Below are positions 1 to 11,569 of a DNA stretch of 64,000 nt, in pieces; position 1 is the stretch's first letter, and every line of letters begins with the position of its first letter. Source of the stretch: Ascarosepion bandense (taxonomy: Eukaryota > Mollusca > Cephalopoda > Sepiida > Sepiidae). The stretch lies in assembly GCA_037127315.1 (NCBI GenBank), contig JBBBDQ010001287.1:2542501-2606500 (forward strand). Reading direction: 5' to 3'. The notes under the pieces were generated by a model. It ran no database searches. It was not told the DNA's origin and saw only the letters and a program-made list of their open reading frames with translations. Made by a program: the position numbers and the translations under genes.

Positions 1-345
1 TAAAACAAGATTATAATAATAATAATAATATAATAATAATAATAATAAAAATAATAATAATAATAATGTTACTTATAATAATAAAACAAGATTATAATAA
101 TAATAACATAATAATAATAATGATAAAAATAATAATAATGTTACTTATAATAATAAAACAAGATTATAATAATAATAATAATAATATAATAATAATAATA
201 ATAATAAAAATAATAATAATAATGTTACTTATAATAATAAAACAAGATTATAATAATAATAATAATAATAATATAATAATAATAATAAAAATAATAAAAA
301 TAATAATTATAATGTTACTTATAATAATAAAACAAGATTATAATA
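1..345. repeat. (TAA)n compound minisatellite
   Basis: About five tandem units of 70-95 bases. Each is a variable (TAA)n run followed by a constant piece containing AAAACAAGATTATAATAATA and ATGTTACTTATAATAATA. The constant piece is nearly identical between units while the run length differs, so the array grew by unit duplication plus slippage. The long open frame through it is a by-product of the lack of stop codons in this register and is not a gene. Confidence 0.9.
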
Positions 346-499
346 ATAAGCGGGAAGGCATGAAACCGAATCGTGCTCAATATGGTGGTGATCTTGTGCT
401 TCTTGAAATCTTCTGTTAGTTGATTAGTCACCATGAGAAATTAATCAAACAGCTTTATATGAATTTCATGGAACATTCTTGTCATTGTCAGTATGCAGT
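346..499. other. unassigned unique sequence
   Basis: Short non-repetitive stretch between the TAA array and the first Helitron-like copy. I see no coding or regulatory signal. Confidence 0.5.
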
Positions 500-835
500 T
501 ATATAAACTTAGAAATAAATGAAACTTTATCACTGTCTGGGTGTATATGTGTGTGTCTGTGTCTGTGTGTGTGTCCGTTACTTCTAGACTCCGAAACGGC
601 TGAACCGATTTTCTTGAACATTTACACAGCTGTACTATAAGCGTCTGCGAGTGTTCTTAGCTAGGTTTTGTGTCGAGGTAACCCCGATAAATATCGAAAA
701 TTGATAATCAAAAAAATCCTGTTATAGAAGGAGTGGTCCGATTTTAATCAAATTTGATAAAGTCACAGACAAAGACATAAGAAACGATATTCAGAAGTTT
801 CAAGGATGCAGTTCTTACAATAGTGCAGAAAATCC

Positions 836-892
<57 letters not shown>

Positions 893-1274
893 AGCAAGAT
901 GTTTGTGTGTGTGTCTATTTATCTGCTTGTATGTCTGTATTTTTTTCAGCCCTTTTATTTTAGTTTTTGCTCCGGTTTTGGCTCTAAGTAGGTATAATTG
1001 TAGTTTTTAGTCTCAGCCACGATACCATTTACTCAGAAGACTTATTTAGCTTTCGAAATTCAGTTTATGACGAAAAACCTTATTTGATATCGATATCAGG
1101 AAATGAAAATTTGACTTACATCCATTCATTTTTCTTTCAATCTACGGTTTCGATTTAACTGGAAACAACTATTGCTTTTTAGTGATTCGTTCCAACGTTC
1201 AAAGAGTCTGAGCTCCAGGACCATCGATTAGTTTTAAAACTTTGATTACACCCGAGCAACGCAGAGTTACACTG

Positions 1275-1278
<4 letters not shown>
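500..1278 (+). mobile_element. Hel-1 Helitron-like non-autonomous element, near full length
   Basis: Same ordered blocks as the best copy near 55 kb: ATAAACTT start, (TG)n, the block CCGAAACGGCTGAACCGATT, a block ending ATAGTGCAGAAAATC, a (TA)n run (838-889), then a 400-base right half ending in CCCGAGCAACGC...ACTGCTAA followed by T. Helitrons begin with TC, end with CTRR after a short hairpin and insert between A and T; this copy ends CTAA and its hairpin is eroded. No Rep/helicase coding sequence is present, so it would depend on an autonomous relative. A different non-autonomous DNA element cannot be excluded. Confidence 0.65.
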
Positions 1279-1317
<39 letters not shown>

Positions 1318-1362
1318 CGATTGGTAAATTGTCACAATTATTTTATTATTTCAAATATTCTT

Positions 1363-1443
1363 TAGGCTGAGTCTGAGCTTCAGGACAATGGATTAATTTT
1401 AAAGCTTTCATTACACACGAGCAACGCCGGTCTATACTGCTAG
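1363..1443 (+). mobile_element. Hel-1 isolated 3' end
   Basis: Only the last 80 bases of Hel-1, ending GAGCAACGCCGG...ACTGCTAG then T. It lies 85 bases past the CTAA end of the preceding copy, so two Helitron-type 3' ends sit in tandem in the same orientation. Confidence 0.6.
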
Positions 1444-2307
1444 TATATATATATATATATATATTAAAATTTTCTCGCCCCAAGCAAGGCAGTACTGCTG
1501 CCACTGGAGCGCAAATGTTTACATAATAGGAGAGTGAAGAGAGAGGAGAATAGATCACAGTTGGTGTTGGAAAATGGGTAAGAGAAGGACGGGTACATTG
1601 GTGTGAAGAGAGGTGCGTGATAGGAAAGTGAGAAGAAGGATCTCAGTCAAGTAGTTAAAATATGACAGTTGATGCTGCATTTAATTTTTTGGGTATTGTA
1701 GCTATTAGAGAAACAAGAATACGGAAGGGAGTGGAAGTAGTGGTTAAACTTTATTGTTTTCAGAGTAAAAGAGTGGGATCTTGTTGCTAGTCTATTAGCT
1801 CGAGTAAATTCGCTCTGGGTAGGGCAATAAGGGGGCTAAGCTCGTCAGAGCAGAATCCGTGAAAGTATTTGTAGAAGCGACAGAGGGAAGTCACAACTCG
1901 TCTGTGAGAAAGAGACTGGAGTCGAGCTGCCATGTCAGGATCTACTACATTGCAAATTCTTCTTTAGATTTTATCAAACAGCCTAAGGTGAACAGCAGAA
2001 GCATCCGACCAGATATGACAGCAGTATTCAATGCATGGGCTGATGGTAGATTTGAAAATTTGTTTGATTCATTCAGAAGAGAAAAACGTCTTAGCCCGAC
2101 AGAGGGACGCGATATTCTTAGAGTAGATTTAGCTATTACTTCAAAGTAGTCGTTCCATTTAAGATCAGCTGAGAGAATGAGGCCGATGAGGCGCAGTTTA
2201 TAGCTTTCAGGGAGACTAGCGTGATTAATGCTGATGGCGAGCTGGAAAGATTGTATATGGTGGGTAAAGGATAGCAGGTTCGTTTTGAAAGCATTAAAAT
2301 CTATGAG

Positions 2308-2571
2308 TTATTTCTTACCCCAGTCCACCACTGACTGGAGTGACTTTTCGAGAGCAAAAGCAACGTATGTTTTGTCAGCATTAGCAGATTTCTTAGTGAG
2401 GCGGGAATAATTAGTGGTGTCGTCAGCGTAGATGCCTACTTGGGATCTGATAATATCAGCGAAATCATTCATGAAAATCAGAAAGAGTGTAGGACCTAGG
2501 GTAGAGGCTTGAAGGCCACCCGCATTCGTATGATAGGATCTGGAAGTATGCTCGTTCAAAACGGCCTTCAT
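2308..2571 (-). pseudogene. LINE-A reverse transcriptase fragment with YADD motif
   Basis: The 87-residue open frame reads like the RT palm: LGPTLFLIFMNDFADII, then VGIYADDTTNYS with the catalytic YADD, then a segment ending DWGKK. In the family the upstream motif is normally GVPQGSVLGP; here it has decayed to GGLQASTLGP. Not functional alone. Confidence 0.8.
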
Positions 2572-2745
2572 TACGCAATTTGATAGGAACGATTTAAATC
2601 AAATAAGCGTCCAGATATGCCGATCGACTTGTAGCTTCCGCAGAATGCCAGCGTGCAACACTATCAAGTAGTTTACAGATATCCAGGGCAAGAGCTCGAG
2701 CTTCGCCGTTCTTATCAAGTGCCTGGTATATTACTCAGTGATGGT

Positions 2746-3055
2746 AATTACGGTGTGCGTTGTGGTGCAGTGGATATCGGCTCGGAACGAGAAATCGGGG
2801 AGCCGAGTTCTAATTCCAGTTGAATTCATTGTATTCACTTACGCGTAAATACGCTTGTCAAAGGTATTAATCCGTCTCTTCCTTCCAGTTATGGGGTAAA
2901 TAACGGGACAGATTGGCTTCTATAGCCTTGGCTGGCAACCAGTCTACCGCAGAAAGCAATGGCAACCTACTGCGTGATAATCTTCTTCCCAGTCAGTCAT
3001 GTCTCTTTCGAGACATGATCGCCCAAGCGTGTTTCACGTATGGCACTTAACTGAC
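2746..3055 (+). mobile_element. SINE-1 inserted in LINE-A
   Basis: tRNA-derived SINE. The A box TGGTGCAGTGG is at 2763-2773 and the B-box region is near 2808 (a mutated GTTCTAATTCC). The body contains AGAAAGCAATGGCAACCTAC and the palindrome TGTCTCTTTCGAGACA, and it ends CTTAACTGACTG. It is flanked by a 7-base target duplication TGATGGT (2739-2745 and 3056-3062), inside the reverse-transcriptase region of LINE-A. RNA polymerase III would start transcription at the left end. Confidence 0.85.
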
Positions 3056-3072
3056 TGATGGTCTTTAGCATG

Positions 3073-3256
3073 TCAGTGGTAAACCTGACAAAGCGGAAGC
3101 CATGCAGTCAGTCTGTCGGAGAACAGGCAATGGGCTATAAGATATTGAACAACTTTAGCATTGATGATGTCATCAAACACTTTGCCGAAAATCGGTAGGA
3201 GGCAGATAGAACAATAATTGGATGGTTCTGAGGGTTCTATCGAGTTCTTAAAAACA
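3073..3256 (-). pseudogene. LINE-A reverse transcriptase N-terminal fragment
   Basis: The minus-strand frame contains FKNSIEPSEPSNYCSICLLP followed by IFGKVFDDIINAKVVQYL, the typical start of a CR1/Jockey RT domain (usually written NYRPISLLP). It ends at TAWLPLCQVYH, just before the SINE-1 insertion. Confidence 0.8.
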
Positions 3257-3426
3257 GTTCGAATTCCAGTTGAATTCATTGCATTCACTTACGCGTAAAT
3301 ACGCTTGGCAAAGGTATTAATCCGTCTCTTCCTTCCAGTTATGGGGTAAATAACGGGATAGATTGGGTTCTATAGCCTTGGCTGGCAACCAGTCTACCGC
3401 AGAAAGCAATGGCAACCTACTGCGTG
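3257..3426 (+). mobile_element. SINE-1, partial (B box to body)
   Basis: Starts exactly in the B box (GTTCGAATTCCAG) and runs through the body to AACCTACTGCGTGA. The tRNA A box and the 3' end are missing, so this is not a clean insertion. It abuts the cut end of LINE-A, which suggests a recombination junction between SINE copies. Confidence 0.75.
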
Positions 3427-4090
3427 AGGTTGGAGACGCGGGTTTCACAACACGTCCCCACTAATATACGTTCCAGTGGCTCTCTCAGACCTATAAGAAC
3501 AACACAATCTGTTCTGGATTCCGCTATTGGCTGACATCTTTTGGACAATCAAGTGTGTGCCTCGGCATATGAGGACAGCTGGTTTACTGTCTTGCACAGC
3601 GCTCGGTCTACACACCATCTACGTATTTTGGAAGTAATTTGCTAGAAAATTCAACAGCCGAACCTGTGCAGACAGAAAGAGTGGTTTTACGCTCCTTACA
3701 ATTGCTGGTGAGTCTGTGAGTGTAACATTTTTTCACTTTTAAACACTCTTGTAGAATTATATGTGTACACCCCCCTTACATTTTATGTGTTTTTGTTTTC
3801 AATATTTTTTTTTTAAACGAGTTCCATCATCTCCCAGCATTGTAAGTAATTTATTTTGCCTTGTCCTTTTCCTTAATTCCCTTAAAATTAAAGACAACGA
3901 GAACCCTTGATAAGATTTGGCCGAAAGTTGCATAATATTGGGGTTCTTGTAATGCCATGACGCGCGTTGATAGGTGTCCCTGCAAGTTCTCTACGGCCAC
4001 ACTCTGCTGTAATCTGCGCCAGTTCTCTTCCTATACATGTCGTAGATGATGACTGTCTCCAACCATTACACAAGACCTCTCCTCACAAAA
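3427..4090. other. unassigned; possible 5' region of the plus-strand LINE-A
   Basis: No clear reading frame. It lies immediately upstream of endonuclease-like sequence and could hold the 5' UTR or a decayed ORF1 of that element, but I see no motif that proves it. Confidence 0.3.
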
Positions 4091-4098
4091 AAACAATG

Positions 4099-4545
4099 AA
4101 TACTCACGACTACAAATACAATGCTAAACCAGCCTCACAAAAATCACCTAAACACCTCAACATTTCCTTCAATAATATCCACAATATACGTACCACCTTT
4201 TGCAGTGTGGAATCTTACCTCCATGAAAGTTCATCACATATCCTAATTCTCTGCAAATCAAAATGCACTGAACCCCACAATTCTCTCCTCGGATTACTCG
4301 ATCCCAGGCTAACTTTTCCTCTTTTGAAAAGACTCCAGCATCTCCCTCTGGCGAACCTCCTGACCATACACACATATCTCTCCGTCTCGCTCTACTAAAC
4401 TCAACTACCTTTTCTTTCTCTATCGCTACCCTTCCTCTCCCGACTGTTCATTGCTAGACATAATATAGATAAGGACATTGCCTGTCACCTGTTTGACAAC
4501 ATGATCGTATTCGGTGACTTTAATGCCAACCATGCCAGTTAGCTG
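4099..4545 (+). pseudogene. LINE-A APE-type endonuclease fragment
   Basis: Contains LNISFNNIHNIRTTFCSVES (N-terminal strand of APE endonucleases, where N is a catalytic-site residue), then SSHILILCKSK (normally ending LTET or ISES), and after a frameshift VFGDFNANHAS, matching the GDFNAHH-type motif. This domain nicks the target to prime reverse transcription. Frame breaks make it non-functional. Confidence 0.7.
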
Positions 4546-5715
4546 AAAATCTCTGTTACGCATCTTGCTGGCATCCTCACCCAGTTTTCAAGCAAATGGT
4601 TAACTTCCCCAGATATTTCATAAAAGAATATGCTTCCCTGGTATATCTCTGCTTCACTTCAATCCCTGACTTCTGCTATGCCAAGCAGATTTGTCCTCTT
4701 AGCAAATCTAATGATACTACGTTTTTTAATATATATATATATCCCTCAATAACCTCCGACAAGCAGAAACTCTTACTGCTTTCAAATGGTGGACTGGGTG
4801 GCACTAGGAGATTTTCTGTGCGACGTATCTTGGAAGAAAGGGTTTAGTCCCCCCGTTGGAGACTGCGCTTCTGAGGCCCCCTCTTGGGTGCAAGACGGCA
4901 TCGATATTTTAATCCCAGCCAGAAAATTTTACCTTAAACTCTACTTGCCTACCGATTCTCCCCTACCTCCTCGACCGCTATAGTCCACAGGAGTCACTAA
5001 ATCCGGTTTTTTCGGAGCCACACGTCTTTTTAACTCTGTATTGAGTAGAAGAGGATCGTCAATGACACGAATATGCTGTTTACTACAAGAATGAAGCAGC
5101 GTATAGTACCCCGGATGTTCGAATCCAAAGACTACTGGCGACTTTGTAAAATGTGATAAACAGCAGAAAACCTTCCATCCCTCCTTTAATCAATAAATAT
5201 GAGGTCCTTACATCTACAGCGGACAAGGCTGAGTGATTTGCTTGCAGATTCTCTTCGATCTCCTCACTTCATTTTTCTGGAATATCCGCACCCTACTTCC
5301 CACCTAGAACTGAGACTCAATTGAGCGATGTTTACATCTACCCCTCGCTGGATTCCTAAATAATTTCAAAACTTGTCTCCCATGAGTTGATGGAATCTCA
5401 GTCATAATTTTAAAGAGATGTACCGCTGAACTCTCCTGTGTCCTCTTCAAAATTTAACAACTACTGTCTCTCCCTCCTTCTTGCTTTCCTGCCTACTGGA
5501 CGTCCTCATATGTGGTTCCTGTTTTTAAGAACTCGATAGAACCCTCAGAATCATCCAATTATTGTCCTATCTGCCTCCTACCGATTTTCGGCAAATTGTT
5601 TGATAACATTATCAATGCTAAAACTAAATATCTTATAGCCCATTGCCTGTTCTCCGACAGACTGACTGCATGGCTTCCGCTTTGTCAGGTTTACCACTGA
5701 CATGCTAAAGACCAT

Positions 5716-6027
5716 CAGTCAGTTAAGTGCCATACGTGAAACACGCTTGGGCGATCATGTCTCGAAAGAGACATGACTGACTGGGAAGAAGATTATCACG
5801 CAGTAGGTTGCCATTGCTTTCTGTGGTAGACTGGTTGCCAGCCAAGGCTATAGAACCCAATCTGTCCCGTTACTTACCCCATAACTGGAAGGAAGAGACG
5901 GATTAATACCTTTGCCAAGCGTATTTACGCGTAAGTGAATGCAATGAATTCAACTGGAATTCGAACTCGGCTCCCCGATTTCTCGTTCCGAGCCGATATC
6001 CACTGCACCACAACGCACACCGTAATT
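5716..6027 (-). mobile_element. SINE-1 (mirror of the 2746 copy)
   Basis: Minus-strand SINE-1 with intact A box (TGGTGCAGTGG) and B box (GTTCGAATTCC). It is flanked by ACCATCA duplications at 5711-5717 and 6028-6034, the reverse complement of the duplication at the other arm, so this is the same insertion event copied by an inverted duplication. Confidence 0.85.
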
Positions 6028-6477
6028 ACCATCACTGAGTAATATACCAGGCACACTTGATAAGAACGGCGAAGCTCGAGCTCTTGCCCTGGATATCTGT
6101 AAACTACTTGATAGTGTTGCACGCTGGCATTCTGCGTAAGCTACAAGTCGATCGGTAAATCTGGACGCTTATTTGACTTAAATCCTTCCTATCAAATTTT
6201 ATAAGGCATCCAGGAAGCCTTTGCTTCGGCCAGCCAATAATAAGAAGAGACTAGCATGGGGAAGAGAGCACAAAAACTGGTCAGAACTGGTCATTTGATG
6301 TTTAGAATTATCTACTTAGCACTAAATACTAAAAATAGTATGAAATACATATTTTCTTTTAAAAAACTGGGTTGGACTAATAATAATGGCCCGTAGTATA
6401 TATATATATATATATATATCTATATATATATATATATAGTGTTGCATCAAAATCCGACACATACTATGTACAATATC

Positions 6478-6665
6478 TTTGAATATAACTGGCGGCGGCA
6501 GCGACGATCATCTTATCTTTGTTCAGAGCGGCGAATGCCTCCACGATGGCAACTTTCACAGAGTCGACCGTGTTGTGGGCCTGCTTGTCAGTCGTGACCT
6601 GAATCACTCCCTCAGAAGAAATAGTCCAGGATGTTGCAGCTGGATGAGATGAGCATCCACAAGTC
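6478..6665 (-). pseudogene. mariner-family transposase C-terminal fragment
   Basis: Minus-strand translation gives CNILDYFF, a stop, and after a frame change QAHNTVDSVKVAIVEAFAAL, then NKDKMIVAAA. This matches the C-terminal end of mariner-type transposases (SPDLNPLDYYVWG ... HNTVDSLKAAIVEA). The D in ILDYFF corresponds to the third catalytic aspartate. One stop and a frame change; the upstream catalytic region is absent. Confidence 0.7.
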
Positions 6666-6765
6666 CATTAGAACGTAAAAATTATCCAAAATGGAATATT
6701 TTATATGTTGTAATATCGTGGTCATAAATGCTAAGCAATTTGTCAACCCTTATATTGTAATATAA

Positions 6766-7232
6766 CAATCTGGCCCCACCCGAGGAAGTGATGCAAGCGA
6801 GGGTGTTTCCCATCGGTGAAGGTGGCGGCGAAGCGACGAGACAGGTGTTTGTGAAATACATCCTGTCGAGGCCGGAACGGATGTCAGTTTGACCTTATTT
6901 CCGACAGCGGCGGAAATAACTACGGAGGCAAACAGATCAGGTGTCTCTTAGAATTACGTGGGCGTTGCGTGGGCGAGGCAAAAACCGGAAGGAAAGTCCC
7001 GGTTCTAGAGGACTATATAAAGACCTCGACACACGGATTCGCTAGTAGCAGAGACCGGCCAGTGGAAGCAGAGAAACACAACGGCAAGACTACACTCCCG
7101 TCAACCCATTCTATGTGCATCTCACCCTCCCGTTCTCTATTCCACACGGTTCGTCGTCATTAATTAAAATATAACCTTATATTTTTATATATGCGTGTTT
7201 GTTGTTTTGTCGTCGTACGGCGATATATAACA
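6766..7232 (+). mobile_element. candidate solo LTR
   Basis: A GC-richer 467-base block that starts TGTAATATAACA and ends ATATATAACA (TG...CA termini). It is flanked by ATAT on both sides (6762-6765 and 7233-7236). A TATA box (TATATAA at 7014-7020) lies inside, followed by a possible transcribed leader and an AT-rich end. This layout fits U3-R-U5 of an LTR retrotransposon. ATAT as a target duplication is weak in an AT-rich region, and no gag-pol is nearby. Confidence 0.45.
7013..7021 (+). promoter_or_regulatory. TATA box in candidate LTR
   Basis: CTATATAAAG within GC-rich surroundings, well placed for an LTR U3 promoter. It stands out from the (TA)n runs because its flanks are not simple repeats. 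Confidence 0.4.
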
Positions 7233-7497
7233 ATATTTGAAGTAAGAAGAAAATGTTCAGTGAGTTTTAGCAACACAGTTTTGCGGTTAGGTTTTGTTAC
7301 TAGAACTCACACCACTGAAGGCGATCTCAGAAGGGGATTAAAAGTATTTGGGAACATTAAGAAAGGAATAATAATAACATCTGTCAACGTTACATCTAAT
7401 TTATGACACCTTTCATATATATAATTCGCGAAATATTATCCGTGAGTATGAATGGATTTTTATTAAAAATAAGCCGACACTTAGAGTAGATAGACTA

Positions 7498-8030
7498 ATT
7501 GGAGTAGATAGACTAAACTATCGCCCGGTTCACACTCCACCCACGTCTTTTGAACAGGTGAAGAGGCTCATCCCTTGTTTCCTGTTTAGGATGCGGTTTC
7601 CGGTTTTCTCTTTTCCAATCTTTTCACTCTTTTCCTTATTTTTATTTGTTTTTCAATTGGAGTAGATAGACTAAACTATCGCCCGGTTCACACTCCACCC
7701 ACATCTATTGAACAGGTGAAGAGGCTCATCCCTTGTTTCCTGTTTAGGATGCGGTTTCCGGTTTTCTCTTTTCCAATCTTTTCACTCTTTTCCTTATTCC
7801 AATTTTTTTTTCAATTGCAGTAGATAGACTAAACTATCGCCCGGTTCACACTCCACCCACATCTATTGAACAGGTGAAGAGGCTCATCCCTTGTTTCCTG
7901 TTTAGGATGTGGTTTCCGGCTTTCTCTTTTCCATTCTCTTTACCCTTACGTAGCCCCCTGCGCATCAGTGGCGTTACCGCCTTGCTCGGGGTGATATGAT
8001 TAAAAAAAAAAAAACAAAAAAAAAAACACA
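7498..8030 (+). mobile_element. LINE-A 3' end with 157-bp minisatellite in the UTR
   Basis: Three tandem units (starting near 7498, 7660 and 7817), each containing AGTAGATAGACTAAACTATC, CGCCCGGTTCACACTCCACC and GGTTTCCGG-type blocks, followed by the LINE-A 3' end (CCCCCTGCGCATCAGTGGCG, then GCTCGGGGTGATATGATT) and an A-rich tail. The repeat therefore lies in the 3' UTR of a LINE-A variant. Confidence 0.75.
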
Positions 8031-8444
8031 ATGTTTGCAATTTATTTAATCTGACAGATATAAATTTCATTTAAAAGTCTTCTTTATATTCTCAACATTT
8101 TTTTTAGTAGGTATGCAACAAGATATTCCAGAAATGGTAAGATGTTGTAAGAAGTCTGGCACAAATTTGTTCACGTCTGTGTGTATGTTTCGTCTTACCA
8201 AAACAAAAAGTGTAACCCGAAGAAGGCCCGAAAAACAAAATGCGTTATAAATCAGGTTTTCCCACTTTGTCAAGGCCTGAATAAAAGAATAGCCCTGCAC
8301 AGAATTAAGATTAAACTAACAGAAATTTATATATTTTCCAACATTAACATGAATGCAGTGAAAGTAAATTCAGAGTAATGCCTATCTACCAAAATATAGA
8401 TTATCACATACTCATGATGCAGGAAGAAATATATATATATATAT
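8031..8444. other. unassigned AT-rich sequence between two LINE-A tails
   Basis: Separates the poly(A) ends of two LINE-A copies that face each other. Only short spurious open frames. Confidence 0.5.
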
Positions 8445-8815
8445 TTTTAATCATATCACCCCGAGCAAGGCGGTAACGCCATTGATGTGCAGGGGGCTAC
8501 GTAAGAGTAAAAAGATTGAAAAAGAGAAAGCCGGAAACTACATCCTAAACAGGGAACAAGGGATGAGCGTCTACACCTGTACAATAGACGTGGGTGGAGT
8601 GTGAACCGGGCGATAGTTTAGTCTATCTACTCCAATTAAGAAAAAAAAATGAAAAAGAAAAAAAAGGAAAAGATAAGTTAGAAGATTGGAAAAGAGAAAG
8701 CCGGAAACCACATCCTAAACAGGGAACAAGGGATGAGCCTCTTCACCTGTTCAATAGACGTGGGTGGAGTGTGAAGCGGGAGATAGTTTAGTCTATCTAC
8801 TCCAATTGAAAAAAA
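8445..8815 (-). mobile_element. LINE-A 3' end with two minisatellite units
   Basis: Mirror of 7498-8030: the LINE-A 3' end at 8455-8510, then two units of the same UTR minisatellite ending near 8810. The two elements are tail to tail, which could be two insertions or an inverted duplication. Confidence 0.75.
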
Positions 8816-9990
8816 AATAAATAAAAAAAGAAAAAGTAGGGGCGTTGAGTTAACTAAGTTTTAACTTAGTTAAAGTCCAGTAAAAAAAAATTTCTTTGAA
8901 AAAATACAAAAAAAAAACCGCACTCGTTCAAATAACTATGAAACTTTTTAAAATTAGCCGCAACAAAAAATTAAAATCAAATCAAATCAAAGCAAAATCA
9001 TTACTTACTATTAAGTTGTTCCCAACTCCCCAAAAAAGCACGTGCTCAACCAGTGATAGAAGAATTATTTTATCTTTTTGGATACTACGTGCATGTATGC
9101 GGGGTGGGTATGGGTGGGAGTCAACTAACTAGACAATGGCCGAGCAAAGAAGACGACCAAGGAATTTTAGAGGAATTTTAAAACAAAATTATCCTCCAGT
9201 AAAAAAAAAATTTCTTTGAAACAATTACAAAAAAACCGCACTCGTTCAAATAACTTTGAAACTTTTAAAATTAGCCGAAACAAAAAATTAAAATAAAATA
9301 AAATCAAAGTAAAATCATTACTTACTAGTAAAGATGTTCCCCCCCCCAAAAAAAAACACGTCCTCAGCCAGTGATAATACAAACCTTCCCTCAACAAAAC
9401 AACATGAAAAACCTAAGACACACACACAGACACGCAAAATTCAAACGCGAAAAAAAAAAATTAAAAACATACACACACACACGATAAATTCGAATAGTAT
9501 CCAAAAAAAATAAAAGGAACTAGATGACCCGTAGAGTAGAGTCAAATCAAAATCGCTGCAAAATAATTTGAAGTACAAAGACGAAATCAAATTTGGCAAG
9601 TCATTAAAAAAACCTTTACGGTCAACGAAGACGACAGAAGAAACTTAACGAGCGTGTGTGATAAAAAAACAAACCAGCAAGCGCGCATATGAACTTTCTG
9701 ACGTAATTACCACTTATCTATTTATACACGATAAATTGGCCATCAAAAAAGCAAAAGGATTCTCGATTTGTGAAGTCACAAATTTATTCGCCTGAAGAGA
9801 GTCAACTTTAGACTCGAAACGCGTGTAGCGACACAAATACCATTATGGAAACTTATTATATCATACAAAAAGCAAATAATAATTATAATAATAGCAACAA
9901 TAAATCTACACTTTGAACAAAGCGTTAACGGCTTCTCGCACTTCCTCTTCTATACCAATTTCCTTCGTTGGAAACAAGCCCTAATTCTGT
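8816..9990. other. A-rich region with a 190-bp direct duplication
   Basis: Blocks 8875-9060 and 9193-9378 are about 90% alike by eye (both contain CCGCACTCGTTCAAATAACT) with a period of about 318 bases. No coding signal. The rest is A-rich unique sequence. Confidence 0.6.
8850..8873. repeat. perfect 11-bp inverted repeat
   Basis: TTAACTAAGTT, a 2-base loop TT, then AACTTAGTTAA. It would form a cruciform or hairpin. It is next to the start of the duplicated block and may mark an element end. Confidence 0.7.
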
Positions 9991-10105
9991 TTTCAATATA
10001 TATATAGTGATGTGGATTTTAAAATTATACACATGAGGATGCACATATACATCGCATTATAATTCAAGTGTTAATAAAACGGTGCTCTATGTATGAACAG
10101 ATTTG

Positions 10106-10110
<5 letters not shown>

Positions 10111-10157
<47 letters not shown>
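10111..10157. repeat. (TA)n microsatellite
   Basis: Pure alternating TA run within otherwise unique sequence. Confidence 0.95.
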
Positions 10158-10162
<5 letters not shown>

Positions 10163-10258
10163 TTTTGTCGTACGTCTATGACATAACCCGCCATTTGATG
10201 CGTTCTGCGATCATCACGTGCATATTTTAAAATCAGTTTAAGATATGCAAGAGAAGAT

Positions 10259-11010
<752 letters not shown>

Positions 11011-11091
11011 TTATCACTCTGTCTTTATCTGTCAACTCAAACACGTGTATCCACTAAGAAACAATGTTTACTGCAATAAGGAATTTATTTA

Positions 11092-11190
11092 TTTCTCTCT
11101 CTCTCTCTCTCTCTCTATGTATGAATATATATATATATATATATATATATGCGTGTCTGTGCGTGCGTGTGTGTGTATTTGTGTGTGTGT
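11092..11190. repeat. (CT)n, (TA)n and (TG)n microsatellites
   Basis: Three adjacent dinucleotide runs following the tandem duplication. Confidence 0.9.
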
Positions 11191-11569
11191 TTTTGTGCTA
11201 CTGCGAACGTAAATACGAATGGCTTTCTTTCTCGTATTTTCCCAATTTCTTTCCGTGTTTTAGCTATATATTTTATTTTTCATAATTTGGGGACGTTATA
11301 ATGATTCAGGCGGCTATTATGACGCACTTTACTTTTGTTTGCCTCGTGCAATGATTTTTCCTTTTTGAAATGTGCCATCGGTCGTAAAAGTCTTCGGAAA
11401 AGAACAGAGAAATTCCGAAAAATCGAAATCGGCAATAAAACGGAACGAAATGAAAAACGAAACAGAAAAACAAAAAAAAATCGTACAAGAGAATAAAATA
11501 AGCTGAAATTAGCCGCCAACAGTCTGTCAAATCAAATTTGCACTTGTGTTTGAGAGTAGCGAGAAAAGG

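Larger units (their letters stand above)
1466..3256 (-). mobile_element. LINE-A copy, RT to 3' end, interrupted by SINE-1
   Basis: CR1/Jockey-like non-LTR retrotransposon on the minus strand. Its conserved 3' end (GCAAGGCAGTACTGC-type sequence) lies at 1466; then come a decayed C-terminal region, the RT catalytic block, a SINE-1 insertion and upstream RT sequence. The copy is cut at 3256, where a second SINE-1 fragment begins. Stops and frameshifts show it is dead. It forms one arm of an inverted duplication with 5518-6205. Confidence 0.8.
4091..6240 (+). mobile_element. LINE-A copy, endonuclease to RT, interrupted by SINE-1
   Basis: Plus-strand copy with an APE-like endonuclease region, a decayed linker and the RT start (5518-5700), then a reversed SINE-1, then more RT-region sequence to about 6205. 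Many stops. From 5518 on it is the mirror image of 2565-3256, including the SINE at the same site with the same target duplication. Confidence 0.75.

Noticed and set aside
66..419. 117-codon frame with repeated LLIIIKQDYNNNN
   Set aside because: Translation of the TAA compound minisatellite.
2763..2820. True tRNA gene
   Set aside because: A and B boxes are present, but no cloverleaf or acceptor stem; it is the head of a dispersed SINE.
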